Positions 10,265-20,190 of a stretch of 64,000 nucleotides of DNA are shown here, one piece after another. The position numbers were made by a program, and so were the translations under genes. Location: positions 186,001 to 250,000 of the forward strand of contig QXEO01000243.1 of the NCBI GenBank assembly GCA_007115705.1, in the 5' to 3' direction. Source of the stretch: Dactylis glomerata (taxonomy: Eukaryota > Streptophyta > Magnoliopsida > Poales > Poaceae). Every line of letters begins with the position of its first letter. Position 1 is the stretch's first letter. The notes under the pieces were generated by a model, which had not been told where the DNA came from, searched no databases, and worked only from the letters and a program-made list of their open reading frames with translations.

Positions 10265-12543
10265 GCTTGTTGCCATAGGCTATAATTCATCCGGTAAAAA
10301 TTCCTATATCGGTGTGGTCCATTGTTTCAGCCAAATTATTGAGGATAGGTAAATCAGTTGAATACACGTATTGATTTGAGAAGGAAATATAATACATCGG
10401 TCTATATCAAGGTTCACATTCAAGACTACCATTCTAGCGACTATGGCCCGTCATCGTCCTTAGTGATTAAAAGTTATCAGTATCTATAGATCATACTTTC
10501 TGCAAATACATTTCCACATTTCCATTTTCTGTAGTTAGTGTATAAAGTTTTCAACAAAATGGACATTATATGCACTTAAATTAACCGCTGCAACGCGTGG
10601 GGTTTTCCTCTAGTACTATAACAAAGCTAATGCTGCTATCTTGCAATACTGGAAAGGAGAAAGTAGTGTGCAAATATAGCTTAACTTCACATCTTTCGAT
10701 GTTGGTGATTAATCAGAATAAGCTGATGCTTTGGGAATGCATATGCATCAAAATGGAGTTAACATTGTTTGCATAAAAAATCACCTTTAGGAGAATAATT
10801 ACGAGGTACTTCTTGATCTTGCAATGCATCAGATTTCATTTGAACTTGCACATTTTGGATTAGTGCTTGAAACATAGATTTTGGTAAGGGGGACTCATTA
10901 GATGGTCATATTTTTATTCAGAGATCACCCGTTATGTATCATAAAGTGGATGGGCTGCAAATTATTCTGTAGATGGATATCGTCTTATAGCCAGTAAACA
11001 TTTCCTGGCATATTCCACATGAAACTTGAGTCAGTTTATAATCTTATTTGCTTCAAGTAACTTAAATAATTTATCCTAGGACTATAAAATTGGCTATGGT
11101 GTATAGCCTGCTTTTCTACTAATATCTTGAATTTTTTTAATACAAGGTGTTGTCTTGTTCCAAAGAAAGAGTAACCTACCAACACAGAATCATCTCTAAG
11201 AGAAAGATGGCTCCGTGGTATATAATGCTGTGCTGGTATATAATGTGGCTATGCTAGTCCAAAGCTATTTCTTTGTTAACTGGAAAATAAAACTGTAGCA
11301 TGCTTGATCAAAAGGAACTACTCTTCTCGATTCTCGGATGCGGATGTATAGCCTGACTATTAGGTATAAAGTGGCAAATGAAAGCCAGTAACATTGGTAT
11401 ATAATCATTTAAAATGGAAAACGGTATTGGAACAACAACTTGCCTCCGACCATCATGATTAACTTCTAATGCATATTCGTCTGTTGAAAATGCCCTTTAA
11501 CACCACCAAGTTCTTTTGCAAAACCTAGAAGAAGTAGCGAAGTGTTAATTCTAGATAGGTCAGGATGTAATTTACATACATAATGAAACTTCGAAACAAA
11601 TATAGAGGCACTGTTCACCATATATTAAAACTAAGCCACATCACACGAAATCGTCTGACTGCGTAACCATTTGTCTTTTAATCTATGAAAAATGTGTATA
11701 CAAGGAATAATTTGTCTAGGCTCTTGTTCAGGATAAAAATAACTTATGAAAGCTGATCAAGAAATCAAGGTTTCAAAGGTCGGAACAATTCAGGCCGGAA
11801 AAAACTGACATCGAAGATCAGAGCATGTACACACAAGATGTATCCAATCCAAGCATACAACTTCAAAAAGTTAATCAGAAGGCACATTGCAAATACACCA
11901 TAGAATAAGGGCTAGAACTTACAAATGAGAATGATATGATCTTAGCAATGTAGGATATCCAAATAACTCAAGAATTAATACATATTAGTAAAATGCCCGT
12001 GTGTTGCCACGGGTAACAAAATAATAAAATAATCAAAGCATTACTGAACGTGCCTAAAATGATAGCATGGAACTTGGTCTTTAGACCAACATATAAATAG
12101 ATTCAAAATAACAGTTGACGAATGGTAACATAAAATACTACAGTCTATGAAGTCTACACATCACATTTTTGAACCTATTTTTTAGGTGCAAGACTAAACT
12201 TCTCGTCCCAAAGCCATGCTCAATTCCGTGACATGCTCCGAGAAAGCATCAGTATCATTCCACTAATTCGTCATCTAGGGGTATATCATCTTTCACTCCA
12301 TCCAAAATTCAAAACCTATCATGGTAAAAAGCTATGGAAATTAATCAAATTATGCTGAACGGTCTAACTGTTATATATATGAACCACATCGATATCATTT
12401 CACTACTTTGTTATCTAGCACTACATCATCTTTACTTCGTCCAAAGTTCCAAACTTATGAAGATACAACTATGGAAAATAATCAAATTGTAGTGAACGGT
12501 CTAACTATAATATACGAACAAAGATATAATCCACCTATTAGCA
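10265..12543. other. AT-rich intergenic sequence, no gene seen
   Basis: No sustained coding frame or terminal-repeat element is evident. Two short motifs of a common grass type occur in opposite orientation: one near 10575-10612 (GCTGCAACGCGTGGGG followed by CTAGTAC) and one near 11988-12020 (TAGTAAAATGCCCGTG, then CCACGGGTAAC). They may mark ends of old elements, but I cannot define boundaries. Confidence 0.5.
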
Positions 12544-12546
12544 TAA

Positions 12547-13255
12547 GGATGTGTTCGGTTCTGGAATTCCTCAGAATGGAACGGGATGGTTCCGTCCCTA
12601 GGACCTATTTCTGTGTTCGGTTGAGGCCTCCGGATGGAACCAACTCATCCCACCGAAGGGAATATTCGGCTCAGATGCGGGACGAAGTCATCCGGCCAAA
12701 TCGGTCGGACGACGCGGAACCGAGCCGTAAGCGCTGCCTCTCTCTCTCTCTCTTTTTTCTCCCCTGCCTCTCCCTCCCATCGACCGGCGGTGGCCTCTCC
12801 CTCCCATCGCCACCGGCGGCGGCCTCTCCCTCCCATCGCGACCGGCGGCCAGCTCCCTCTCTGGCGTGCGCTCCCTCGCCCTCTCCCTCTCCGGCGGCGC
12901 AGGTTGGTAGGCTCGGCGGCGGCGGCTGGTGCGAGGTTCGGCGGGGGCGGCTGGTGCGAGGCTCGGCGGGGGCGGCGGCTGGTGCGAGGCTCGGCAGGGG
13001 CGGCGGCTAGTGCGAGGCTCAGCGAGGGCGGCGGCTGGTGCGAGGCTCGGCGGGGGCGGTGGCTGGTGCGAGGCTCGGCGGCGACGGTTGGAAGGCGAGG
13101 TATGTTCCATTCCATTCCTCTCCCAACCGAACAAAAAATGTAACCATCCCATTCCTCGAATTTTCACGAACCGAACACAGGGTCGGAACCATTCCATGCC
13201 CTAGGAATGGAACCATCCCATTCCGTCCCCCCCGGTTCTAGAACCGAACACATCC
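12547..13255. mobile_element. PIF/Harbinger-type non-autonomous element with TAA target duplication
   Basis: The ends are inverted repeats: GGATGTGTTCGGTTCTGGAA at the left and its reverse complement with one mismatch at the right. They are flanked by TAA at 12544-12546 and 13256-13258, the usual PIF/Harbinger TWA duplication. No transposase is encoded. The 709-bp interior has a CT-rich tract (about 12738-12840) and a GC-rich 28-bp tandem repeat (12911-13090). Long open frames exist on both strands because the repeat is GC-rich; I do not treat them as genes. Confidence 0.88.
12911..13090. repeat. 28-bp GC-rich tandem repeat inside the Harbinger element
   Basis: GTGCGAGG recurs at 12929, 12954, 12982, 13010, 13038 and 13066, giving spacings of 25 and then four times 28 bp. 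The unit contains GGCGGGGGCGGCGGCTG-like sequence, so the plus strand is strongly G-rich. Because 28 is not a multiple of 3, all frames stay open without any coding meaning. Confidence 0.9.
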
Positions 13256-13448
13256 TAAGTCTTCACAAACGAGGATCGCTGGAGAAAGAAAGATAACACA
13301 TACCAAATGGCATGTAGTTTACTTAATTTTTCTCAACCATTAATTACATAAAATTAATCTTATATTTTATGTAAAAATGAAATTTTTATAAAGCTTTCAA
13401 CGATAGTGAATTGGTGCGTATGTAATTTCGCAACATTAAAAATTAGTA

Positions 13449-13530
13449 CTTCCTCTGACCCATATTACTTATCGCTAGGATGGTGATTGATACATCCGCA
13501 TTTGCGATAAGTAATATGGATCGGAGAGAG
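13449..13530. mobile_element. Stowaway-like MITE
   Basis: An 82-bp palindromic element flanked by TA (13447-13448 and 13531-13532). The left arm CTTCCTCTGACCCATATTAC pairs with the right arm GTAATATGGATCGGAGAGAG with mismatches. The CTCCCTC-type termini and TA duplication are those of grass Stowaway (Tc1/mariner) MITEs. Confidence 0.85.
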
Positions 13531-13761
13531 TATCATTTTATTGTTAAAATTCTTGTTGATACATTTTATTGAGAAGCTGCTAAAATGATTTTTATATTAA
13601 TATTAATATTAGGCGTGAAGTAAGAAGAAGTACATGACCAAAATAATTTCTTCTCAGGTCCACATAAATTTTCTCCAAATCTTAATCAGTGCAAAATTAC
13701 CAAAAAAATTGGACATTTTTAAAAAAAATCAGTAGTTATATTTTAGAGATCAACAAAGTTA

Positions 13762-13863
13762 CTCCCTCCGACCATTATTACCTGTTCTAATACAAATGTC
13801 TCCAGACATTAAAAAATGTCCGGATACATCCGTATTAAGACAAGTAGTGGTGGTCGGAGGGAG
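13762..13863. mobile_element. Stowaway MITE
   Basis: A 102-bp element with termini CTCCCTCCGACC and GGTCGGAGGGAG, flanked by TA at 13760-13761 and 13864-13865. The interior also pairs (TGTCT...AGACA region), giving a long hairpin typical of Stowaway. Confidence 0.92.
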
Positions 13864-13865
13864 TA

Positions 13866-14429
13866 TTTAGATTTTTATTTTACTAACATGGAAATGGAAT
13901 ATATTAAAATGAAAATAATTTCTTGTCAGGTCCACATAAGTATTTCTATTTCCCAAATACAAACTTTCAACACAAAGCAATATATCTGTTAAAAACTTAC
14001 AATGCAATATAAAACTTACAATGCAATATACAGTATCTCTATAGTGGTATCACACTTCGGATATCCACTTTGGCTCATGGATGTAGATGCACCTACTATC
14101 CAAAAATCATATTTCAAAATCTTAAAAAAAAATGAAAAAATATTTTAGTCTACATCTAGTTATTTTATGTTCGCTCACCAAGTTTTACAAGAAAAAGATA
14201 GTTTTTGTGGCCTATGTAAAAAAGATAAAATTTTGGTACAACAAAACTGCTATTTACGTAACATTGTTTTCTCTTTTTTACACAAGCCACAAGAAATATC
14301 TTTTCTCCACAAAACTTTGGTGGATCAATATAGAATGTTCATATGCACATCTGAGATTTTTTTGTCCGATTTTTTAATATTTTAAAATACATATAAAATA
14401 TATTTTTCATAATAAATATATTTACTTCT
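13866..14429. other. AT-rich sequence, no gene seen
   Basis: No gene is recognised. A 19-bp unit (AAAACTTACAATGCAATAT) is tandemly duplicated at 13992-14010 and 14011-14029. Confidence 0.6.
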
Positions 14430-14960
14430 ATGAGCCAAAACAGTCCCACTCCCTCTCTCACTACTCCTATTACGCACGTTTGCCGACCGCGTCACCTATC
14501 AGCACGTCTTCTTCCTCTCCCTCTCTTATCCCAAATGTCCCAAATGGTTGTGCCTCTGCCGGAATTTTCCATCGCTGCTGCTCCCTGCCCTAGCTCACCG
14601 GCACCGCGCTCTCGCCCTTCTCCGACTCTCTCCATCCGGTGTCTCTTGTCCCCGAGCCCGCTCTTCCCCGGCATGAGGGTGCTCATCGGAGATAAGGAGC
14701 AGGGAACTCGAGGTCGTGTCGGAGCCCGGTGCGTGACTGCATGGTTGCGCTCTCCCTACTGGGTCCACGCCGACATCCCTCATAGCCTCCCCCAATCTCC
14801 CTGCCGACTGGGACGATGATGCGTCCTCCCCAAGCTCCTGCGGGTCTCCTCGCCGAGCCACAAGAACGGAGAAGGTAACGTGCTGCATGAATGAAGGTCA
14901 CCTGGATCCTCGCTGTAAGTCCCCTTTTGAAATTGAATAGTTGACCTGGTTAACTGGGAG
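14430..14960. other. GC/CT-rich gene-like island, unidentified
   Basis: Base composition rises abruptly above the surrounding AT-rich DNA. The first part is CT-rich (like a grass 5' UTR) and a possible splice donor (CTGTAAGTCC) lies at about 14911. A plus-strand frame 14430-14819 gives a Pro/Ser-rich 129-residue sequence without a recognisable domain. It may be the 5' end of a decayed or captured host gene. I do not assign a product. Confidence 0.3.
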
Positions 14961-15706
14961 AAGAATACCATTAGAACTACCAATGTTGTTGAGCACTTGT
15001 AGTTTCAGGCTATTCTCGCAATATTTGAATCTGAATCTTCTGACAGTAATCTCTTTTTATTATAAGTACACATGACCAGTCAGCAAAACTGAACTTGTCC
15101 ACTGCAATTCAGTTGTGAAGTTGAATCTTCCTGCATTTTAGTTATGACTGAGACCAACAAGAGGCTAACTGCCTTCCACCATGAAATTGAGGAGCTCCTG
15201 TACATCGATGTTGAGAATTCTTAACACAGCTTAGCACTGAATTGTTGATTTCACCACTGCTATTTGTCAACCGATTAAAAATAAAAACTCATGCGTTTCA
15301 ATTTACCAAACCTTTTTTAGGTGGTACTACCTAACCCAACCTAAACTTGTTAAATTTATAGTTGTGTAACTGGTGGTATTCTACTTGGCAGGAAAATTCG
15401 ACATCAAGATCTCTGCAGATATCCAGTTGATACTGGGCTAGCCACACCTTTGGCTGATAGCTGTATTTGGCGCCAAGTGAGGGTATCTGGTGCTTAGAAA
15501 TCTGACTGACAGATGTGAGACCGAGCAGTGCAGACGGAGAGATCAAATGAATTTGCAAGTCACTGTTGCTATCAGTGGTGCTCGACTCGGTGTTCGTGGT
15601 GGCGGAGCCGGTGATAACGGTGAGTGGCAGGGCAAGGTTGACCGACGGGTAGGAGGACGGTTCAGATGCCACTTGGCTACTAATGTCAGACAGGTTTTTC
15701 CCTTCA
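14961..15706. other. Unidentified sequence, possible decayed gene fragments
   Basis: There is no recognised product. A short frame at about 15145-15225 (starting MTETNKRLTAF) looks protein-like in composition but is only about 27 codons long and has no known match that I can name. Confidence 0.25.
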
Positions 15707-15960
15707 GCTCCAAACAATCTCTCTCTGAAACTTTTTCCTCTTTAGTCACTTTGTTTCCTTACCTCTCACCTGCATGCATCTAGAGAACAAACATAATTAT
15801 ATCTCTTTTCCTTGAATATCTTTACAATATCTTGCTCCGAACAATCTCTCTCTGAAACTTTTTCCTCTGTAGTCACTTTGTTTCCTTACCTCTCACCTGC
15901 ATGCATCCAAAGAACAAACATAATTAGATCTCTTTGCCTTGAATATCTTTACAATATCTT
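15707..15960. repeat. Two-copy tandem duplication of about 127 bp
   Basis: The sequence starting GCTCCAAACAATCTCTC at 15707 recurs at 15834 (GCTCCGAACAATCTCTC) with a few substitutions. Both copies run through ACCTCTCACCTGCATGCATC to TTTACAATATCTT. The direct head-to-tail arrangement indicates a recent local duplication. Confidence 0.9.
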
Positions 15961-17608
15961 TACGTTCATAACATCATAACAAATGAGACCTAGCAGCTAA
16001 ACCTTCAAATTGGATCGGCAAAGTCTGATAAATTGTAAGGCTTCAAGGAAAAATGTTGCAGGGTTGTTAGGATTAGGAATCGTATCTAGCTAGTTTTATA
16101 GTTACTTAATTAGGCCTGGTATCAACCGCACCTGAATGATGCATCATTTTCTTTCATATGAGGGAGAGAGCGCAGTGTAATAACGTACATTAGAAAAATA
16201 ACCCCCTCATATGCTTTCAAGGTGGCTTCCCCAGACTAAGATGAAACCTTATCATTCTTTAAACAGTCCATTGGTAATAACAAATGTTTGACGATGGCAT
16301 CTCCCTTTGTAAAATCCAACATGAGGTATGGAACAAATTAAGTCATTAAAAAGTTCACAATTAGGACCATATTTGTCTATTTAATCCAGTGACATGGTTA
16401 ATCCAGTGAAAATAGTTCAATTTAGTGCTGCTTATTATTTCTTTGAGAGTTTCTAAATTACCAAAACCTAGTTAAGGGCCTGAAAGTCATGTGTTTGCCT
16501 GATTTTTGTTGCTCAGATATTATCAAATCTCATAAAGTGGGGTATTGTTGCTTAAGGCTATCATGTACCTCAGAATGCATACCTTATTCCTGATTGAAAG
16601 TAAACTAATTTGCAAAAAAAAAAAAAACAATCTTCAGCTTCATAGCACGTTGTCTCACAAGCTCCTTCAGATCTATTGGAGTTTGATGCATAATGCATGC
16701 CACAGGTTCTTACACTACAAATGTACTTAGTTATTTCTTTTGTCAGATGGTACATTTACACATCAACTGATCAATATTACTTGTGTTGACGATGTTGGAA
16801 GGTCTTTGAAGGGAGTACGGTCCAATGACCGTGTCGCAACCCCATCTGCAAGGAAAAAAATAAGGAGACTTGATCAAATGTTCCTTTTTTCTGACAGGTA
16901 TTCAACAGTTTTTCCCGTGAGTTCAATACAAATAACATTGCATTCATAGTAGTTATGGAGAATATTTCTACATTGTAAAAATCAATGACGAAGATTAAAG
17001 TGTAACATGCATCAAACTTAATCCGGATTTATCCAGATTACATCTCCCTAAATTAGATGTTTTCTAAAAAACTTGATTATAATTCTGTTTTAAAATAAAT
17101 GTGTGGTACTATATGGTGTGCTTCAAATTTCGTGATTGTTGTTTAATTCACTTGGCATGAACAGATACATGTTTGTAACCCATGGTCGCCCTTGATGATT
17201 AACAGCCTGATTAGTCCTGGTACTCTTCGAGTCATGGCCTTAGCGATGCTACTATATAGTGATGAACATACGACATCAGCAAGAATTTTTGAAGATGGCT
17301 TGTACCTGCACTGAATCGTGGTGGATGGACAGTAGGGCAGCACCGATTGGATCATCTTGGCCGTTCGCCGCAGCGCCTGCAACTGCACACGGCAATACTG
17401 ATCAGATCGGCTCGGTCAGGCAAGGGAGCGACTGGCGTGCACGGGACCATCTGGAATCGCGAGCATCCTTGGCCATGCCGGCAGGCGTTCATGCATGGCC
17501 TGTTGGGAGGGGCGATCGTGAGCGCTAGCCGTGCGGGGTAGATGAGCGGGGAGATCTAGATCGGGAGGAGGCACCGATTTCCTACTCGCCTCTCCGATTT
17601 TCTTTCCT
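15961..17608. other. Intergenic sequence, no gene recognised
   Basis: Mostly AT-rich. A run of A lies at about 16613-16626. Near 16770-16950 and 17230-17540 there are moderately GC-rich stretches with short open frames, none with a recognisable domain or consistent splice structure. Confidence 0.4.
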
Positions 17609-17708
17609 CTGGTGGGAGCGGGGAGGTAAAAAACCGGTGGACGAAAATTGTACGTGGTAGCAGGTGCCTGGTGGGAGCGGGGAGGTAAAAAACCGGTGGA
17701 CGAAAATT
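17609..17708. repeat. 41-bp direct repeat, period 59
   Basis: The segment beginning CTGGTGGGAGCGGGGAGG is perfectly repeated at 17609-17649 and 17668-17708, separated by 18 bp. It is a local duplication of unknown significance. Confidence 0.9.
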
Positions 17709-18264
17709 CCGTTGGTGGAATACGGAACATCGGGATTCTTTTTAAGTAGTAGAGAAACCATGTGATCTGAGATCAAACCGTACATAGAAGTGTTCACGGC
17801 AACTGAAGAACATGAGCTTATGTGCATAGCTAGGAATGAATTCTGCGATACAAGAGCATGCATAATCAAGTAATGTGGTCGAAATCAGTAACATCATCTC
17901 ATCAGATTAATTATTCCTAATTGATCGAAGCGACCATAATATATACCAACAATATCAGGAGAAACAACAACGAATTGGATGCACGAGGAATGGGGATCAA
18001 AGGAAACTTGCTGCCTGAATCAGAGCAGTCTTCTATACTTAGTTCACCCATGAACAAAGGGGAATATAGGAGTTTCTTCCCATGGGTATAGAGGTTACTG
18101 AAGTTCAACTAAATGGGTATCCACAACACTGTCAGACCACCAGAAACATCGGCTGGAGGTGATGACGACTTGCATATGACATGTTTAGGGGCTGTGCAAC
18201 AATATTTGCTAAAAAGAGTGATTATGCAATAATATACTGAAGAAAAAACGAACATAAAGATGGA
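17709..18264. other. AT-rich sequence, no gene seen
   Basis: Nothing recognisable was found on either strand. Confidence 0.5.
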
Positions 18265-18800
18265 ATGTGTTACTTCAATTCGCTTGTATTGGAGGTCAGC
18301 CTGAACGTGAACTCGTTTCCTGACGAACTCCCGCCAATTACCGTCGCCGACGCTGCCCTGTCCCCACCAGCTCCTCGTGGCTCATCCTCGTCCCTCTACG
18401 CTGGTGGGATCCGCCATCCTCCACGATCTAGCCTCCATCCGCCGCCCTTCCCTCTGGAGCCCTACTCCCGCCGCCACGACCCCGGCCACCTCTAGGTCGC
18501 TGCTGCTCCATACAGACAAGGTCCGCTGAACGCCGCCGCTGAAGGTCGAGTCCATGGCGGGGCGCCGCGGGCGAGGTTGCTAGGAAGAGAATTTGGTCGG
18601 GGTCGGGGAGCGGCGGCGCGAGATGGAGGCAACATGGGCTTCGTGAGCCAGGGCCAAATTAACCGCAAAACATCCCCATTCGGTTCGCGGAGATGAGCCT
18701 ATTTAGATTCTGCCCGAGGGCCCATTAACCGCAAAACAGCGCAACTCGGTTCGCAGAATAGCAGCCCTGTAACGATGAGCCTATTTAGTATTGAGATTCG
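18265..18800. other. GC-rich gene-like island with an imperfect tandem duplication
   Basis: A GC-rich stretch with a short Pro/Ser-rich frame (18265-18495) has no recognised domain. From about 18651 the segment GGCC...ATTAACCGCAAAACA, TCGGTTCGC, GATGAGCCTATTTAG occurs twice (second copy from about 18718), separated by about 67 bp and diverged by small indels. It may be a decayed gene or untranslated exon; this is uncertain. Confidence 0.3.
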
Positions 18801-19009
18801 AGATTTGGTGCATCTGGATATCAGTGTTTTTTAATTTAAAAATTGATTCATAACTACTTATCCCACAAACATACAAAAATCCATGTTCAAACACTTTGTA
18901 TCCTAAGCTACACAGAAATAACAAATGTGTAGAATGGAGTATATTTAAAATCTCAAAATTTAATCAGATTTTATCATTTTTTATAGCCCACAGCATGAAG
19001 AATTTCATG

Positions 19010-19106
19010 AGCAGTATTACTTATCGTTAATATGAATATATTTAGGCAATAAAATGCGTCTGGATACATCCATATTAGAGATAAGTAATAGTGATCAAAG
19101 GGAGTA
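19010..19106. mobile_element. Degenerate Stowaway-like MITE
   Basis: The right arm ATTAGAGATAAGTAATAGTG ending in AAAGGGAG-TA pairs with a left arm CAGTATTACTTATCG. The left CTCCCTC terminus is no longer recognisable, so the left boundary is approximate. Confidence 0.6.
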
Positions 19107-19620
19107 TAAAATTTTGCATTCATGTAGTTGACTATCTTAAGATTTGTTTCAAAAATTGAAACTTAAAAAATGTGTTTTTCAATTTAGAAAAAAACAAGAT
19201 CATTGATGCAAATGTGCCAAAACCACTTCTCGCTATTAAAAAATGATTTATATGCAAACGAGTTAGCAAGGCTACATAGGGACTTAGGGCTATCAGAGGG
19301 AGTAGGCCGATCGGACTGCATAAAGATGAAATCGCTTTGGTTAGCGGTGGTTGCATTTTACTGTCTATTAATTTTCCCTGGACAACCTGAATGTTAATCA
19401 TTTTTCATTTTCTTTCCTTGCACGAAGAGAGTTTAACGAGGAAGCTCGTAGATTTGCGAAGTATGTCTCATCTCTGCTGGCAGACAGACATGTGTGGTTT
19501 TTAGAAGCACCATGAACATACCTGTAATAAATGATTTAATTTGAATGAAGGAATGTTACATTAAAAAAACTTAACTTCCATGCTATTTTCAAGCTAGCTA
19601 GCTGTTTTGCCCGGTTTAGT
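19107..19620. other. AT-rich sequence, no gene seen
   Basis: No gene or repeat is recognised before the LTR of element D. Confidence 0.5.
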
Positions 19621-20029
19621 TGATGGTCATGTACTCACTAATGGCATGGTTATATCGAGATCGAGAGGCTCCTTTGCAAGATTATGTCGACCCTTGACAA
19701 ATGTATAGATAATAGAGCCCATTACTTGAGTACCCCTGAGGCCCGTTAAGTTAGGCCCAAGTGTAATCATAATCGAAGTACAAGTTCTTGTCGTATATCG
19801 ATGTTGTAATATGTAACGGACCCGACCGGATCCTCGAGACCTGGCCACCTATATATAAGGGCCAGGAGAGGACAGTCAGGGACAGATTGAGAGTAAGCCA
19901 AGTTGATCACCACGTTTATTCTCGATACACGCCTTGTTTGACTGATTTCTACCTTCGAGTTCATCCGACGCCCTATTCTCCCGATTCTAAGTCCTTCATC
20001 TAGGGCATTTGTCGAGTTAATCCTCGTCA
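19621..20029 (+). repeat. Element D 5' LTR (left boundary tentative)
   Basis: The right edge is well placed: CTCGTCA, then A, then TTGGCGCCGACC. A promoter with a TATA box lies inside. The start at TGATGG (19621) is chosen only because it begins with TG. Confidence 0.55.
19852..19858 (+). promoter_or_regulatory. TATA box in the element D LTR
   Basis: TATATAA in the context CCACCTATATATAAGGGCC, about 170 bp before the LTR end, which is a usual place for a retrotransposon core promoter. Confidence 0.7.
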
Positions 20030-20030
20030 A

Positions 20031-20050
20031 TTGGCGCCGACCGTGGGGAC
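20031..20050 (+). other. Element D primer binding site
   Basis: TTGGCGCCGACCGTGGGGAC lies one base after the LTR end. The TGGCGCC start is typical of plant gypsy primer sites; I do not assign the tRNA. Confidence 0.75.
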
Positions 20051-20190
20051 TCTGGGCGTTGGAATCATGAATTCGATGACTTTTTTCGCTTTTAGCCAAC
20101 AATAGTCCAGAAGTCGACGAAAGCCAGATATCCTTCGGAACCGTCGACTTTCAGCCTTACCCGTCAAACTTCACTCCAATATTCGAGAGC

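Noticed and set aside
10575..12020. Possible element bounded by two inverted CCCGTG/CACGGG-type motifs
   Set aside because: The motifs diverge strongly, point outward rather than inward, and have no matching target duplication.
12408..13241. Many 65-200 residue frames on both strands
   Set aside because: A 28-bp GC-rich tandem repeat keeps all frames open; the peptides are repeats of the same words.
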